From assembly GCA_014529385.2 (NCBI GenBank), contig CM043946.1:34120558-34184557 (forward strand): a stretch of DNA of 64,000 nt. The letters run 5' to 3'. Origin of the DNA: Adiantum capillus-veneris (lineage: Eukaryota; Streptophyta; Polypodiopsida; Polypodiales; Pteridaceae). Shown in pieces: positions 42,478-53,185 of this stretch; within the stretch, counting starts at the first letter, position 1; every line of letters begins with the position of its first letter. The translations under genes were made by a program, and so were the position numbers. The notes beneath the pieces were generated by a model. It was not told the DNA's origin. It searched no databases and saw only the letters and a list, made by a program, of their open reading frames with translations.

Positions 42478-44061
42478 TGATGGGGGCTTTTCACAAGCCA
42501 AGCTCCTATACCCCTCTTCTCTCGTCCCCACCCCATGAAAACCCCCTCTTAGGGAGGGAGTGATAAAAAAGCATTGGAAAAAAGTAAGAAAAAATAAAGT
42601 ATGATTATGTAAATATATAAGAAAGGTAAAATAGGCCACCTCATGCCTGCGGGGTAGCCCATCCCCACCTTGCCTCCTTTTTCTTCACTGTTGCCTCCTT
42701 TTTCTTCACTGTTGTCGCGCCGGGTGTCCCTTTTCCTCTCCTCCACTCAAAAGGTCAACCCCCTCTCTCTTCCCCTTGTCCTTTCTCCTTTCTCTCTCCC
42801 CTCAAGCTACCCCACCTCTCACCAATAATGCATTATAACTCACCAATAATGCACCCTAACTCACATGCAACTTACCCTATCTTCCAAAATAGTATACCCC
42901 ACCCCCTCTTTCTCTCTCCTATCATATCCCATGACCCAAATACCCCCCTCTCTCTCTAATGGGTGCCATCTCTCTTGTCTTGTAGCTAAATAACCTCCCC
43001 CACACTCATACACACTCAGTTTCACTGAAAAAGGTGCCCACAGACCCATCCCCACCCGGTGGTTACCTGATTTTTCTTGTGTTCACACACATCTGCACAC
43101 AGATTCACCTCTGAACACACTCCCCTCTCTCCCCTCTTGTAATTATTTTATTCTCCATGTAACCTCTCACTTTTTTCATCAACCCATCTCTCTCTCTTAG
43201 TCTCTCTCTCATGAGACTGCTGTTCTGGCACATATACACACAGCCAGACAAGTGGGGCCCACAGTCACATGGCCTATGTAGATAATTATTTCTTCATTTC
43301 TAAATTCTAGAATTTCTTCCCCCTCCTGCCCTATATAAAAAGGGGTCACCATCACACTAAGGACACAACATCACCAAAGAACACACTATGCACTGTGTGT
43401 GCCTAGTGCACACACACACACCCACACCACCACCATCACCATCACCGCAATCACCATGCTTGTTTTGAGCATGACCTCTACACCCTTGGCTATGGAAGAT
43501 GAAGGGCAACTAAATGAAGGATGATGGCCATAATCCTCGTGCGAGTCTTCGCCATCAACTCCCACCTATCCGCCATGTGCTCTACCACTCTCTCCCTTCT
43601 CATTCCCCTACCCTATGCTCTCCATTTCATCACCTAATTCTCTAAATAAAGCTTGAGGTTTTGTGAGTATGTTTTCTTGCAATGTTTTGCCCATCTGAGG
43701 TGTGCGGAATCGCCACCTAGTCTTGTGTTTTGGAGTGAGCTTGTGTATGTGTGAAGGGTGTGCGGATTCGCCATCCTTTTGTGGTGCCTAAGTACTAAGC
43801 CGCTATACCCCCTCCCTCACTTTCTCTCTCTCTCTCTCTCTCTCTCTCACTTGATCTCATTCCCTTTCCTCTTCATCATTACTCCCAAGCATCCATCTCT
43901 CTTGGATGAAAACTTTGTTATGGTGGTGTGTTGTTTGCGTCCTAGCCGCTGAAGCTAGGTGGTGCCCCCTGTTTGCTTTACCATGATAGGCTCGAGGCAC
44001 GCCATTCGGTCCCCGGTGTTTTAGAGGCCGTTGAGGTTCGGGGTTTGCTTTGCTCCCGTCA
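42478..44061 (+). repeat. E3 5' LTR
   Basis: 1584 bases. TATA box CTATATAAAAAGGGG at about 43331. A 21-base unit CCTCCTTTTTCTTCACTGTT(G) is tandemly doubled near 42660-42710 but single in the 3' LTR. Pyrimidine-rich U3, CT microsatellite near 43825-43850. Confidence 0.95.
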
Positions 44062-44063
44062 TT

Positions 44064-44080
44064 TGGTGCCCCCACGGAGG
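44064..44080 (+). other. E3 primer binding site
   Basis: TGGTGCCCCCACGGAGG two bases after the LTR; the same site as E1 with T-to-G at position 13. Confidence 0.8.
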
Positions 44081-44134
44081 ATCTTTTCATGAAACCCTTC
44101 AGTTTACAAGGCTGAAACCCTTAAACTATTGTGA

Positions 44135-44398
44135 ATGGATGAATGGCTAGCAGGATTTGCTAATTGGACGACAGAAGAAGAAGAGCTCCAAGCACAACTA
44201 GACGAACTCCGCATCTCCATCGAAGCTCGAGTGCCAGGCGTAACGGTAATCGATTTGCAGTGGGAGAGTCAACCAACACGCCAAACCCAGTGGATATACA
44301 TAGGCCAAGTGCCAAGAAGAAGAAGGAGAAGGTCGAAACCATGTCCGCAACCTACAATCAACCCACAACAACAAAATGGAAGGAGCTGTACACAATAG
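44135..44398 (+). CDS. E3 leader ORF with Glu-rich and Arg-rich parts
   Basis: This 87-codon ATG-started frame begins MDEWLAGFANWTTEEEELQA, likely a short helix or coiled coil. An arginine run (PRRRRRRSK) near residue 60 follows. A second frame overlaps it from 44164. No match to the E1 leader ORFs was found. Coding is possible but unproven. Confidence 0.3.
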   Translation: MDEWLAGFANWTTEEEELQAQLDELRISIEARVPGVTVIDLQWESQPTRQTQWIYIGQVPRRRRRRSKPCPQPTINPQQQNGRSCTQ

Positions 44399-44600
44399 AG
44401 AATCAACACTATTCTACTTTGAGAATCGGGTAACTCAAGTCACCGAGGTAATTATCACAGTCAGTTTTCAAGTCGCACCTGATGCTGTAGCACAGATAAC
44501 AGAAGCATTGGCTCACACTCTCACTAGAGAAACTAGGGATCTACTGAGTTTGTTTCAGGAAAGAACACCACCCTCTCCCACAAGCTTGGACAGTGACTAA
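44376..44600 (+). CDS. E3 leader ORF in the position of ORF B
   Basis: 74 codons from ATG, in the place where E1 and E2 have ORF B. The middle (VIITVSFQVAPDAVAQITEA) has an alternating hydrophobic pattern, but I cannot align it convincingly to ORF B. The C terminus is Ser/Pro-rich. It might be a highly diverged member or unrelated. Confidence 0.3.
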   Translation: MEGAVHNRESTLFYFENRVTQVTEVIITVSFQVAPDAVAQITEALAHTLTRETRDLLSLFQERTPPSPTSLDSD

Positions 44601-44617
44601 GCACCTCTAAGCTTCAC

Positions 44618-44836
44618 ATGAATCAGTACAACCTACCTCAAGACAGATCACACATACCAACACGTGTACACTCAATCAAGGTAATACTGGATTTGAAGGC
44701 TCACTACCAGCACGTCATTGACACCATGCTGGGTGGGGAGCGGTTTTTGGAGGTTCTGGCATCAGATCAACCATTTGTCTTACCTTTGGTACAAGGCAAT
44801 GTACCGTTTGAAGTTTTAATCTATGTCCTAGTATAA
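44618..44836 (+). CDS. E3 leader ORF C (conserved 70-residue family)
   Basis: 72 residues from ATG. The second half, GGERFLEVLASDQPFVLPLV, then FEVLIYVLV at the end, fits the ORF C/B pattern of E1 and E2 (G..RL.EI..S..PF.LP and DV.IF.L). It ends about 80 bases before the gag ATG. This is the most diverged of five probable family members in the window. Confidence 0.5.
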   Translation: MNQYNLPQDRSHIPTRVHSIKVILDLKAHYQHVIDTMLGGERFLEVLASDQPFVLPLVQGNVPFEVLIYVLV

Positions 44837-44919
44837 GAGGGTATACACGCCTCCTTGTAAAGAAGATAAAAACTTTTGCAAGTTAAGCAGTGTGTCTTTC
44901 TAGCTCTCTCTCAGTAATC

Positions 44920-47208
44920 ATGGCAAGTGTAGCATTTCCAACATTTAAAGGAAAGAAGGGGGAGGATTTGGTAACAGACTTCCTAGATGACTTTGAAGTA
45001 GCATGTGTAGTGAGAAACAAAGATACGGATGAATCCTGGGTTAGAATCTTTAAGCATCTCATGAAGCTAGAAGCTAGATCATGGTACAATGCACTTCCAC
45101 AAGCAACCAAGGATGACTGGGAACCCTTAAAAACCGCTTTTAAGAGGCGCTTTGGGGGAGGTACCACTTCAGAAAAGTTGTGGGACAAGTTGAGAGACTT
45201 GAAGCAGGAGGGTCTTTTAGAATATGCCACCTATGATTCCAAATTTGTGGATTTGTGGGAATGGTGGGTTGAGTCACTGGTTAGGGGGGAAGCTGCACCC
45301 GATTTCCTAAAAAAAGATTGGTTCACGCATGGCTTATGGCCGCTTCTCAAGGAGAAGGTGAAAGGTAGATTCCCGGCTACGTACGAGTTAGCTGTTGAGA
45401 TTGCTCGCCTTAAAGACAAGAAGCTGCGAATGAAAGCCAAAGAAACCGAGTCAACAGAATCAGGAACATCGCGTCGACCAGCAACTACGACAACCACCAT
45501 TCCACCACCACCACCGACTCTTGGGGTAAGAGATGACCAACAAGATATGTTGGCCCATATTACTGACCAACTGCAGAATTTGTCTGTCCACTTAATACAA
45601 CAAGGGAGGATTCAAGAAAGAGATCAAGACCATGGAAGAGCACGACGACAAAACAGGGAGTATCATTGCTACAACTGCGGAGAAGACGGTCACGGTATGT
45701 ACTACTGTCCCAAACCACGACAAAACTATAATAGAGGAGGTAGGAGGAACCAATTGTCACCCCCTAGAGAAAGAACACCCCCACCCCAAGCACCACCCCC
45801 ACCAACACAAATTCTACGTCCACCCCAGACACCACTACAAGCATCCATCCCACCTCTTCCACCAGCCCCACCACCTGATCGCCCTGTAAACATCATAAGG
45901 CTAGAAGAGAAAGGAAAAGCCATAGTAGTGGATCCACCCAGAGCAAAGGAGAGGGACAAGGGTAAGGAGAAGGTAACCTTTTTAGAACCACTTGAAGCCA
46001 TGACTGTGAAAAGAGCTAGGAGGGAGAAAGCTACACAATCAGATGATGAGAGAAGCATGAGAGGAGAAACTAGCAAGAGGCCATCCAAGCCACGACGGAA
46101 ATTGGGCATCACCGACTTCCAGCTAGGGGAAAGTTCTAAGCCCTATGATCTAACATTGGATGTGGAAGAGCAAGGACCGAAGATTACATGGCCACAACTG
46201 CTACATCTTGCACCAAAAGTAAGGCGACAATGGTCTAAAATGGTAAGTACAAGACGCTCCAAAACAAAGGTAGCCGGAGAAATTTCAGGATGCAACATGG
46301 ATGACATCCTTCCAATTGTCGACGTAAACATAAAAGGAAAGAGGGTTGGAAACACCTACATTGATGGAGGTGCACAAATCTGTGTAATGAGCGAAGCTAT
46401 GATGCTTCGATTAGGGCTCGAGGTTGACAGGCCTTCTCCATGCAAGGCAAAGATGGCAAACAACGCAAAAGTAAAGTGTGTGGGTGTGGTAAGTGCCGTG
46501 AAAATCAAAGCTTTCAACACTGAGGTAGAGGTAGATGTTTTTGTAATGCCTACTAAGGGGGAGGGCTATCCACTAATTTTGGGAAGGCCATGGTTGATGG
46601 CCATGAAGGCAAAACAGGACTGGGGTACTGGCCTTCTACGCATGACCGGTAAGAAAGGGGAGACAATCTACTATGACATGAGGATTGGCAAGCAGAAGCA
46701 AATGAATCTGGAAACATCGAAAGATGAAACCACTAGCGAATCTTCCAGTTCTGAGGAGGAGACCACATCCACCGACGAAAGTGACCTTTCCATTGATGTG
46801 ATGGGTATCATTATGAAGGATCCACAAAGGGTAAGCACAACTGGTGATCCATCACCAAAAGGGCAACCCAATGAAGAGGAGAGCAAATCACCTGGCCTAG
46901 GAGGAAGTAGGTTGAAGGGTATGTTGTCTACGGAATTAACACTTGAGGAGAAAGATAGTTTTTTGCAAATGTTGATGGGATTTCCTAACCTGTTCATTGA
47001 CAACTATGAAAGAATCACAGGCATTACAGTGATGGAACATCATATTAAGCTGAAGGAAAGGGGTAAAACCAGTTGTGCAAAAGCTACGATGATTGGGGGT
47101 CATACAAGAAAAGGCACTCTTGGCCGAGGTAAGGAAACTGCTGGAGGCGGGATTCATCTATCCTGTAGAAAACTCAGAATGGGTGTCACCCGTAGTGGTG
47201 ACGCCTAA
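44920..47208 (+). CDS. gag: E3 gag-NC-PR
   Basis: The ATG at 44920 opens one frame through the Gag domain (F..KKGEDLVTDFLDDFE, LEARSWYNALP, W..LK.AFKRRF), a proline-rich linker, the knuckle CYNCGEDGHGMYYC (first Cys 45668-45670), a second Pro-rich region and protease (YIDGGAQICVM, DGG instead of DSG). Unlike E1 there is no stop between capsid and knuckle. The authentic frame ends near 47060, where one extra base shifts it; the codons from there to 47208 are out of frame. The protease matures the polyprotein. Confidence 0.9.
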   Translation: MASVAFPTFKGKKGEDLVTDFLDDFEVACVVRNKDTDESWVRIFKHLMKLEARSWYNALPQATKDDWEPLKTAFKRRFGGGTTSEKLWDKLRDLKQEGLLEYATYDSKFVDLWEWWVESLVRGEAAPDFLKKDWFTHGLWPLLKEKVKGRFPATYELAVEIARLKDKKLRMKAKETESTESGTSRRPATTTTTIPPPPPTLGVRDDQQDMLAHITDQLQNLSVHLIQQGRIQERDQDHGRARRQNREYHCYNCGEDGHGMYYCPKPRQNYNRGGRRNQLSPPRERTPPPQAPPPPTQILRPPQTPLQASIPPLPPAPPPDRPVNIIRLEEKGKAIVVDPPRAKERDKGKEKVTFLEPLEAMTVKRARREKATQSDDERSMRGETSKRPSKPRRKLGITDFQLGESSKPYDLTLDVEEQGPKITWPQLLHLAPKVRRQWSKMVSTRRSKTKVAGEISGCNMDDILPIVDVNIKGKRVGNTYIDGGAQICVMSEAMMLRLGLEVDRPSPCKAKMANNAKVKCVGVVSAVKIKAFNTEVEVDVFVMPTKGEGYPLILGRPWLMAMKAKQDWGTGLLRMTGKKGETIYYDMRIGKQKQMNLETSKDETTSESSSSEEETTSTDESDLSIDVMGIIMKDPQRVSTTGDPSPKGQPNEEESKSPGLGGSRLKGMLSTELTLEEKDSFLQMLMGFPNLFIDNYERITGITVMEHHIKLKERGKTSCAKATMIGGHTRKGTLGRGKETAGGGIHLSCRKLRMGVTRSGDA

Positions 47209-50176
47209 AAAGAATGGTAAGTGGAGGGTCTGTGTTGACTACAAACCACTAAATGCAGCTACAAAGAGAGACCACTTTCCTCTCCCTTTCTTGGATGAAA
47301 TTCTGAATGAAGTAGCGGGTTTTGAATGCTATACCGTCTGTGATGGTTATTCTGGATACTTTCAAATACGCATAGCCTTGGAAGATCAGCTAAAAACCAC
47401 TTTTATCACGCCATGGGGTTGTTTTGCATACAGGGTTATGCCATTTGGTCTCACAAATGCACCTGCCACATTCCAAAGATATGTCACGTATGTTTTTCAA
47501 CCGTTCTTTGGAACATCCATAAGAGTGTTCATTGATGATTTTTGTATATATAGCTCCCGTATTTCACATTTAGAAAAGGTAACTGAAGGTTTGGCCAGGT
47601 TGGAGAGCCTAGGTGGACAATTAAATGTGGATAAATGCCACATTGGGGAGAGTAAAGTCATTCTACTCGGCCATGAAATTTCAGCAAAAGGTATCAACCC
47701 CGACCCAAGTGAGGTGTCCGCACTCATAGCCCTACCTTCACCAACGACCGCACATCAACTGGTCTCTTTTCTACAGAAGGTGAGGTACTTAAGTAGATTC
47801 ATACATCTACTATCACAACTTGTTCTACCACTGCAACAACTCACTCAAAGATCAACTTTCACTTGGGACGAGGAAAGCAAACATCACTACAACAAGGTAA
47901 AGGAGGTCTTAGCCACTCTGCCAACTATCTCACCACCTAAGTGGGATGAAAAATTCTATGTCACCTCAAGTGTTGGTGATGACTCATTGGGGGCTGTGCT
48001 ACTCCAAAAGGATATGACGACATCTTTCATGAGGCCAATCTACTTCTCTAGTCGAATGATGACAGAAGGAGAGAAAGGTTTCACCCATGTGGAACACTTA
48101 GTCCTAGCTCTTAGATTTGCAACTACAAAGTTTAGGTCATATTTGCTGCCTAAGCAATTTGTGATTCTAACCACGGATGAAATATTTCCCTATGTTGTAC
48201 AACACATGGATGTGTCTGCTAGAATTACTAAATGGCTAGTTCGTCTGCAAGAGTTTGACTACACGGTACAGGTAGAAAGCACGACAAGGGCAAGTTTGGG
48301 GGGACTCATGACCTACCAAGTCTTTGAAAGGAAGGAGAATCAATCTAAGGAAGGAGAAGTCCGATTACCTCCAGTACCACCGATGGTAGAAGGAGCATAC
48401 TCTCTCTACTTTGATGGAGCCTACAAGCGAGCGTCTGACAAAGCAGCTGTAGGCATAGTGGTCTTTGATGACAAAGGGACAAAGGTATTTTCGTTGGGCC
48501 AATTGTTAGATTCACATTCTAACAATGAAGCTGAGTATGCAGCACTAACCAAGGGTCTACAATGGTGCGTCTCGCAAGGTGTACAACGCCTTAATGTATT
48601 TGGGGATGCTCTACTTCTGGTAAGGCAAGTAAATGGAGCATGGACATGCAAGAATCATAGTTTAAGGACTCACTTAAGTGGTGTAAAAACCTTGTTGGGT
48701 AAGTTTGAAGAAGTTCAAATACACCATATCCCAAGGGCTCAAAACCAAGAAGCAGATGCCCTAGCAAGTGAAAGACTACAGGAAGTGGTGGTTGGAGCAA
48801 TAAAACTAAAGCTCCCTCTATTTCAAGGCAGTGATGCCTTGCCTAACATCATGCATTTTTTGGAAACAGGGGAATGCCCATTAGATTTAACAAAGGGACA
48901 GAAGCAATGGTTGACGGGGAAGGCCACAAGGTATCGACTCATCAATGATGGTTTGTACTGTAAGGGTAAGGACCAAATACTCAGAAAGGTCCCTCTCTCT
49001 CACGAAATCACGGGAGTAATTGCTAGCTGTCACGACGGGGTTTGTGGTGGTCACTTTGCCCTAGACATAACAAGTAGGGAAATCTTGCAGGCACGCTTCA
49101 TATGGCCTAACCTCAACCATGATGTACACCATTGGTGCAAAACGTGTAAGTTGTGTCAAAAGGCCGGCACTAGGTCACTTACGCCTGAACCACAAACACC
49201 TATTCTTTCATATGGCCCATTTAAAAAATGGGGTATCGATGCCATTGGGCCATTACCTAGGGCCAACTCAGGAAAATTCTACATTATCATGGGGGTCGAC
49301 TACATGAATAGATGGGCAGAGGCTACAACCACCACTAGAATCACAGCGGTAGAGGTAGCTAAATTTATCTACGAGCACATATGCTGTAGGTTTGGCACAC
49401 CTTTAGAGATCATCTCTGATAGAGGGCTTGGTTTCAGAGTAGACTTGGTAGGAGAATTAATGCAGAAACTGGGCATTACAAGGAGGCACTCTTCACCATA
49501 TTACCCTCAATGTAATGGCCTAGTTGAAAAGGTAAATGGAATGGTTTCTAAAATTATTACCAAGCAGGTAAACAATCATCCTGGAGACTGGGATAAGTAT
49601 CTACTACCAGCTTTATGGGCCTACAGAACTTCATTTCGTACATCCTTGGGATTCACACCGTATCATCTAGTATTTGGTAAGGAAGCAATCTTGCCCATTG
49701 AAGTGCAACTACAAAGTCTCAGAGTAATGGCAAGCCAGCTTCAACATCCCAACATGCATTTGAGAGATCACATCATCAACTTGGAAAGACTGCAGCTAGA
49801 CAGAGAAGAAGCAATAAATTATTATGCAGCACAAGCAGAGCATAGACGGCTTAGCTTTAACGAGCATCTTCGGAAAAAAGAATTGAAGAAAGGAATGTTG
49901 GTGCTCCGCTACGACAATCGCTTCGACACGCGCAAGGATAAGAAACTCCTACTCCGATGGGAAGGCCCTTTCATCATCAGGAAAAAGTATGCCAATGGAA
50001 GCTACCAGCTTATGGAGGCTGATGGAAAACTTCACAAAACCAGGGTAAATGGTTGGCGACTTAAAAACCTTATTTTCTTCGATTTGACCAGGCTCCATCA
50101 ATTGACATTCCAGATGAGAACACACCATCAGCCACCACCTCACGATAATGATCAAACATATGAGCTAGAGACATGA
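47093..50176 (+). CDS. pol: E3 RT-RH-aRH-IN
   Basis: Frame +1 relative to gag. Homology to E1 starts near 47066, but a TGA at 47090-47092 (probable CGA) cuts it. From 47093 it is open for 1027 codons: RT with FIDDFCIYS; a first RNase H with TSSVGDDSLG where the catalytic Asp should be; a second RNase H (YFDGAYK, SNNEAEY, FGDALL, EADALA). Integrase follows with HHCC finger (SCHDGVCGGH, WCKTCKLC), IDAIGPLP, IISDRGLGF and GLVEKVNG, then RWEGPF and no chromodomain. The stop (50174-50176) lies in the loop of the pre-PPT hairpin. Confidence 0.93.
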   Translation: MGVIQEKALLAEVRKLLEAGFIYPVENSEWVSPVVVTPKKNGKWRVCVDYKPLNAATKRDHFPLPFLDEILNEVAGFECYTVCDGYSGYFQIRIALEDQLKTTFITPWGCFAYRVMPFGLTNAPATFQRYVTYVFQPFFGTSIRVFIDDFCIYSSRISHLEKVTEGLARLESLGGQLNVDKCHIGESKVILLGHEISAKGINPDPSEVSALIALPSPTTAHQLVSFLQKVRYLSRFIHLLSQLVLPLQQLTQRSTFTWDEESKHHYNKVKEVLATLPTISPPKWDEKFYVTSSVGDDSLGAVLLQKDMTTSFMRPIYFSSRMMTEGEKGFTHVEHLVLALRFATTKFRSYLLPKQFVILTTDEIFPYVVQHMDVSARITKWLVRLQEFDYTVQVESTTRASLGGLMTYQVFERKENQSKEGEVRLPPVPPMVEGAYSLYFDGAYKRASDKAAVGIVVFDDKGTKVFSLGQLLDSHSNNEAEYAALTKGLQWCVSQGVQRLNVFGDALLLVRQVNGAWTCKNHSLRTHLSGVKTLLGKFEEVQIHHIPRAQNQEADALASERLQEVVVGAIKLKLPLFQGSDALPNIMHFLETGECPLDLTKGQKQWLTGKATRYRLINDGLYCKGKDQILRKVPLSHEITGVIASCHDGVCGGHFALDITSREILQARFIWPNLNHDVHHWCKTCKLCQKAGTRSLTPEPQTPILSYGPFKKWGIDAIGPLPRANSGKFYIIMGVDYMNRWAEATTTTRITAVEVAKFIYEHICCRFGTPLEIISDRGLGFRVDLVGELMQKLGITRRHSSPYYPQCNGLVEKVNGMVSKIITKQVNNHPGDWDKYLLPALWAYRTSFRTSLGFTPYHLVFGKEAILPIEVQLQSLRVMASQLQHPNMHLRDHIINLERLQLDREEAINYYAAQAEHRRLSFNEHLRKKELKKGMLVLRYDNRFDTRKDKKLLLRWEGPFIIRKKYANGSYQLMEADGKLHKTRVNGWRLKNLIFFDLTRLHQLTFQMRTHHQPPPHDNDQTYELET

Positions 50177-50204
50177 ATGCCTCTAGCCAAAGGGGGAGGG
50201 CTAA
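50164..50204 (+). promoter_or_regulatory. E3 pre-PPT hairpin and polypurine tract
   Basis: GCTAGAG (50164-50170) pairs perfectly with CTCTAGC (50181-50187); the loop contains the pol stop codon. AAAGGGGGAGGGCTAA follows and the LTR starts at 50205. Confidence 0.72.
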
Positions 50205-51758
50205 TGATGGGGGCTTTTCACAAGCCAAGCTCCCATACCCCTCTTCTCTCGTCCCCACCCCATGAAAACCCCCTCTTAGGGAGGGAGTGATAAAAAAGCA
50301 TTGGAAAAAAGTAAGAAAAAATAAAGTATGATTATGTAAATATATAAGAAAGGTAAAATAGGCCACCTCATGCCTGCGGGGTAGCCCATCCCCACCTTGC
50401 CTCCTTTTTCTTCACTGTTGCCTCGCCGGGTGTCCCTTTTCCTCTCCTCCACTCAAAAGGTCAACCCCCTCTCTCTTACCCTTGTCCTTTCTCTTTTCTC
50501 TCTCCCCTCAAGCTACCCCACCTCTCACCAATAATGCATTATAACTCACCAATAATGCACCCTAACTCACATGCAACTTACCCTATCTTCCAAAATAGTA
50601 TACCCCACCCCCTCTTTCTCTCTCCTATCATATCCCATGACCCAAATACCCCCCTCTCTCTCTAAAGGGCGCCATGTCTCTTGTCTTGTAGCTAAATAAC
50701 CTCCCCCACACACACACACACTCAGTTTCACTGAAAAAGGTTCCCACAGACCCATCCCCACCCGGTGGTTACCTGATTTTTCTTGTGTTCACACACATCT
50801 GCACACAGATTCACCTCTGAACACACTCTCCTCTCTCCCCTCTTGTAATTACTTTATTCTCCATGTCACCTCTCACTTTTTTTCATCAACCCATCTCTCT
50901 CTCTTAGTCTCTCTCTCATGAGATTGCTGTTCTGGCATATATACACACAGCCAGACAAGTGGGGCCCACAGTCACATGGCCTATGTAGATAATTATTTCT
51001 TCATTTCTAAATTCTAGAATTTCTTCCCCCTCCTCCCCTATATAAAGAGGGGTCACCATCACACTAAGGACACAACATCACCAAAGAACACACTATGCAC
51101 TGTGTGTGCCTAGTGCACACACACACACACCCACACCATCACCATCACCATCACCGCAATCACCATGCTTGTTTTGAGCATGACCTCTACACCCTTGGCT
51201 ATGGAAGATGAAGGGCAACTAAATGAAGGATGATGGCCATAATCCTCGTGCGAGTCTTCGCCATCAACTCCCACCTATCCGCCATGTGCTCTACCACTCT
51301 CTCCCTTCTCATTCCCCTACCCTATGCTCCCCATTTCATCGCCTAATTCTCTAAATAAAGCTTGAGGTTTTGTGAGTATGTTTTCTTGCAATGTTTTGTC
51401 CATCTGAGGTGTGCGGAATCGCCACCTAGTCTTGTTTTTTGGAGTGAGCTTGTGTATGTGTGAAGGGTGTGCGGATTCGCCATCTTTTTGTGGTGCCTAA
51501 GTACTAAGCCGCTATACCCCCTCCCTCACTCTCTCTCTCTCTCTCACTTGATCTCATTCCCTTTCCTCTTCATCATTACTCCCAAGCATCCATCTCTCTT
51601 GGATGAAAACTTTGTTATGGTGGTGTGTTGTTTGCGTCCTAGCCGCTGAAGCTAGGTGGTGCCCCCTGTTTGCTTTACCATGACAGGCTCGAGGCATGCC
51701 ATTCGGTCCCCGGTGTTTTAGAGGCCGTCAGGGTTCGGGGTTCGCTTTGCTCCCGTCA
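50205..51758 (+). repeat. E3 3' LTR
   Basis: 1554 bases, matching 42478-44061, with TATA box CTATATAAAG at 51038-51047. It ends CTCCCGTCA, followed by the ATAC duplication and the E2 zinc-knuckle sequence. Confidence 0.95.
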
Positions 51759-52533
51759 ATACCATGGCCCATTACATTGCAATTCCAACGTCGCAACTCT
51801 TGAGCTTGTCTTCGTTGATTGCGATTCCCTTCTCTTGGTTGTCGTTGTTGAGGTAGGCCCTATACTAGATTCAGAGTGAGGTTCTCAAGCTGTTGAGTTA
51901 GCCTTTGTAAAACCTCTTGTTGAGAGTTATCTCCTATTTGTGAAGATTGTGCAAGAGGGGCCCTAATTGGTGCTTCCATGGTTTGTGAAGACTCCCTCTC
52001 ACTCACTTCATTCAAACCCCTTGCTCTATGTGCTTGGAAGTGTACTTGATGATGGATACCTCACGTGCTTCTTCGAAGGTGGATGGGAATTTTAGCTCTA
52101 CTTTATCCTTTAAAAGTGAATACAAGCCAACCATGAATCTCTTTTTTTTTAGAAAGTTAGGTGCACCACCATGATTTTCTAATGTAGCCTCCCACCTACC
52201 CCATAGATTGACAAAGGTTGCTTCATAAGAGGGATAGTCTTCAAGTGATACCTGCTTATGTCCAATAAGACATTTCCATCGTCCTTCAGAAGTATCACCT
52301 TGCCCGAACTTGGAGAGGAAGCTTGCTCGCAGTCTCTCCCAGTTGGACTTGATTTGGGGTTGCAAGGTCTCATACCATGCTTTAGCTTCTGCTTTTAGAA
52401 CCAACGGGAAGGCTCGTAGCTTTACTTCCTCTTCATCTCTCCCGGGTATGAGATGTGCCATCTCCAAGTTTTCAAGAAACTCTTGCACATCTTCCCCTCT
52501 TCTTGCATAGAACGTGGGAAAAGAACTTGACAT
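51759..52533 (-). pseudogene. E2 gag, broken by shift, stop and E3 insertion
   Basis: The ATG at 52533 opens the Gag domain (F..RRGEDVQEFLENLEMAHL, KLRAFPLVLKAEAKAWYE, SFLSKFGQG) to TGA near 52012. Homologous text goes on in the next frame (SSQTMEAPIRAPLAQ, LTQQLENLTLNLV) with a TAG, then reaches the knuckle start (WNCNVMGHG) at 51760, where E3 is inserted. The first knuckle Cys is already Arg. The break falls at the same place as the E1 UAG, between the capsid domain and the knuckle. Confidence 0.88.
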
Positions 52534-52619
52534 TTTGTTTAGACTTTTTGAAATTTCTTTTTTTTAAAAGAAACTTTTCTCTTACGGGCCGCACAAGATT
52601 GTTGACACTATAAATCTGA

Positions 52620-52832
52620 TCACATTAAAATGAAGATGTACACATCCATTGTTAATTCGTACTTTATCATAGGTAGAATAAATGGATTACTTGAAGCATT
52701 GATTTCATTGAGGCGAGTGGATCCAAATATCCTCCTTATGATAGATTGAAACCTAAACTTAGTTGCAATGATTATATGAATGGATTGCCGAGCAATAGGC
52801 CTAAAAGGTTCATTGTTTTGATCGTGGTTCAT
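52620..52832 (-). CDS. leader ORF C of E2 (conserved 70-residue family)
   Basis: 70 residues from ATG (MNHDQNNEPFRPIARQ...) to DVYIFILM. Clearly homologous to E1 1538-1750. It lies about 85 bases upstream of the E2 gag ATG and is intact although the rest of E2 is decayed. Confidence 0.6.
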   Translation of the reverse strand: MNHDQNNEPFRPIARQSIHIIIATKFRFQSIIRRIFGSTRLNEINASSNPFILPMIKYELTMDVYIFILM

Positions 52833-52915
52833 GTGCTACTCCTCGTTGTTGGTTTGAAGACCTCGTTCCTTCATATGGCCCTTGAGCACCCCTTCACAAC
52901 TCCTTCTTCCTGCCT

Positions 52916-53128
52916 TTAAAACAAAATGAAAATGTGAACATCAAAAGAAGTTTCATAATTGATGATTGAAAGTATAATTGGATTGGTTGATGCCAGTATT
53001 TCTCTAAGTCTTTCTGCACCAAACATAAAAACAATGCGTTGCTGGAAAAAGACTTTTCTATCTATGTGAACATTTACTCTAATGTGTTGTGCAAAATGAA
53101 ATGGATAGATGGGAACTCCATTGTTCAT
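52916..53128 (-). CDS. leader ORF B of E2 (conserved 70-residue family)
   Basis: The ATG at 53128 was chosen by alignment with E1 ORF B (both begin MNN). 70 residues end FDVHIFILF, with FGAERLREILAST as the most conserved block. It begins about 35 bases after the primer site, leaving no room for an ORF A. Confidence 0.6.
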   Translation of the reverse strand: MNNGVPIYPFHFAQHIRVNVHIDRKVFFQQRIVFMFGAERLREILASTNPIILSIINYETSFDVHIFILF

Positions 53129-53163
53129 CACTAAAAAATTTGAAGGTAACTTGGAAATATGTT

Positions 53164-53180
53164 CCTCCATGGGGGCACCA
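53164..53180 (-). other. E2 primer binding site
   Basis: Minus strand TGGTGCCCCCATGGAGG five bases after the LTR end, shared with E1 and E3. Confidence 0.8.
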
Positions 53181-53185
53181 CTTTA

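Larger units (their letters stand above)
42478..51758 (+). mobile_element. E3: Tat-like Ty3/gypsy element nested in E2
   Basis: LTRs 42478-44061 and 50205-51758 start TGATGGGGGC and end CTCCCGTCA. ATAC flanks them on both sides (42474-42477, 51759-51762). Coding runs on the plus strand, opposite to E2. Total length is 9281 bases. One frameshift and one nonsense codon between protease and reverse transcriptase are the only visible lesions in pol. LTRs differ by about 2% by eye. Confidence 0.96.
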
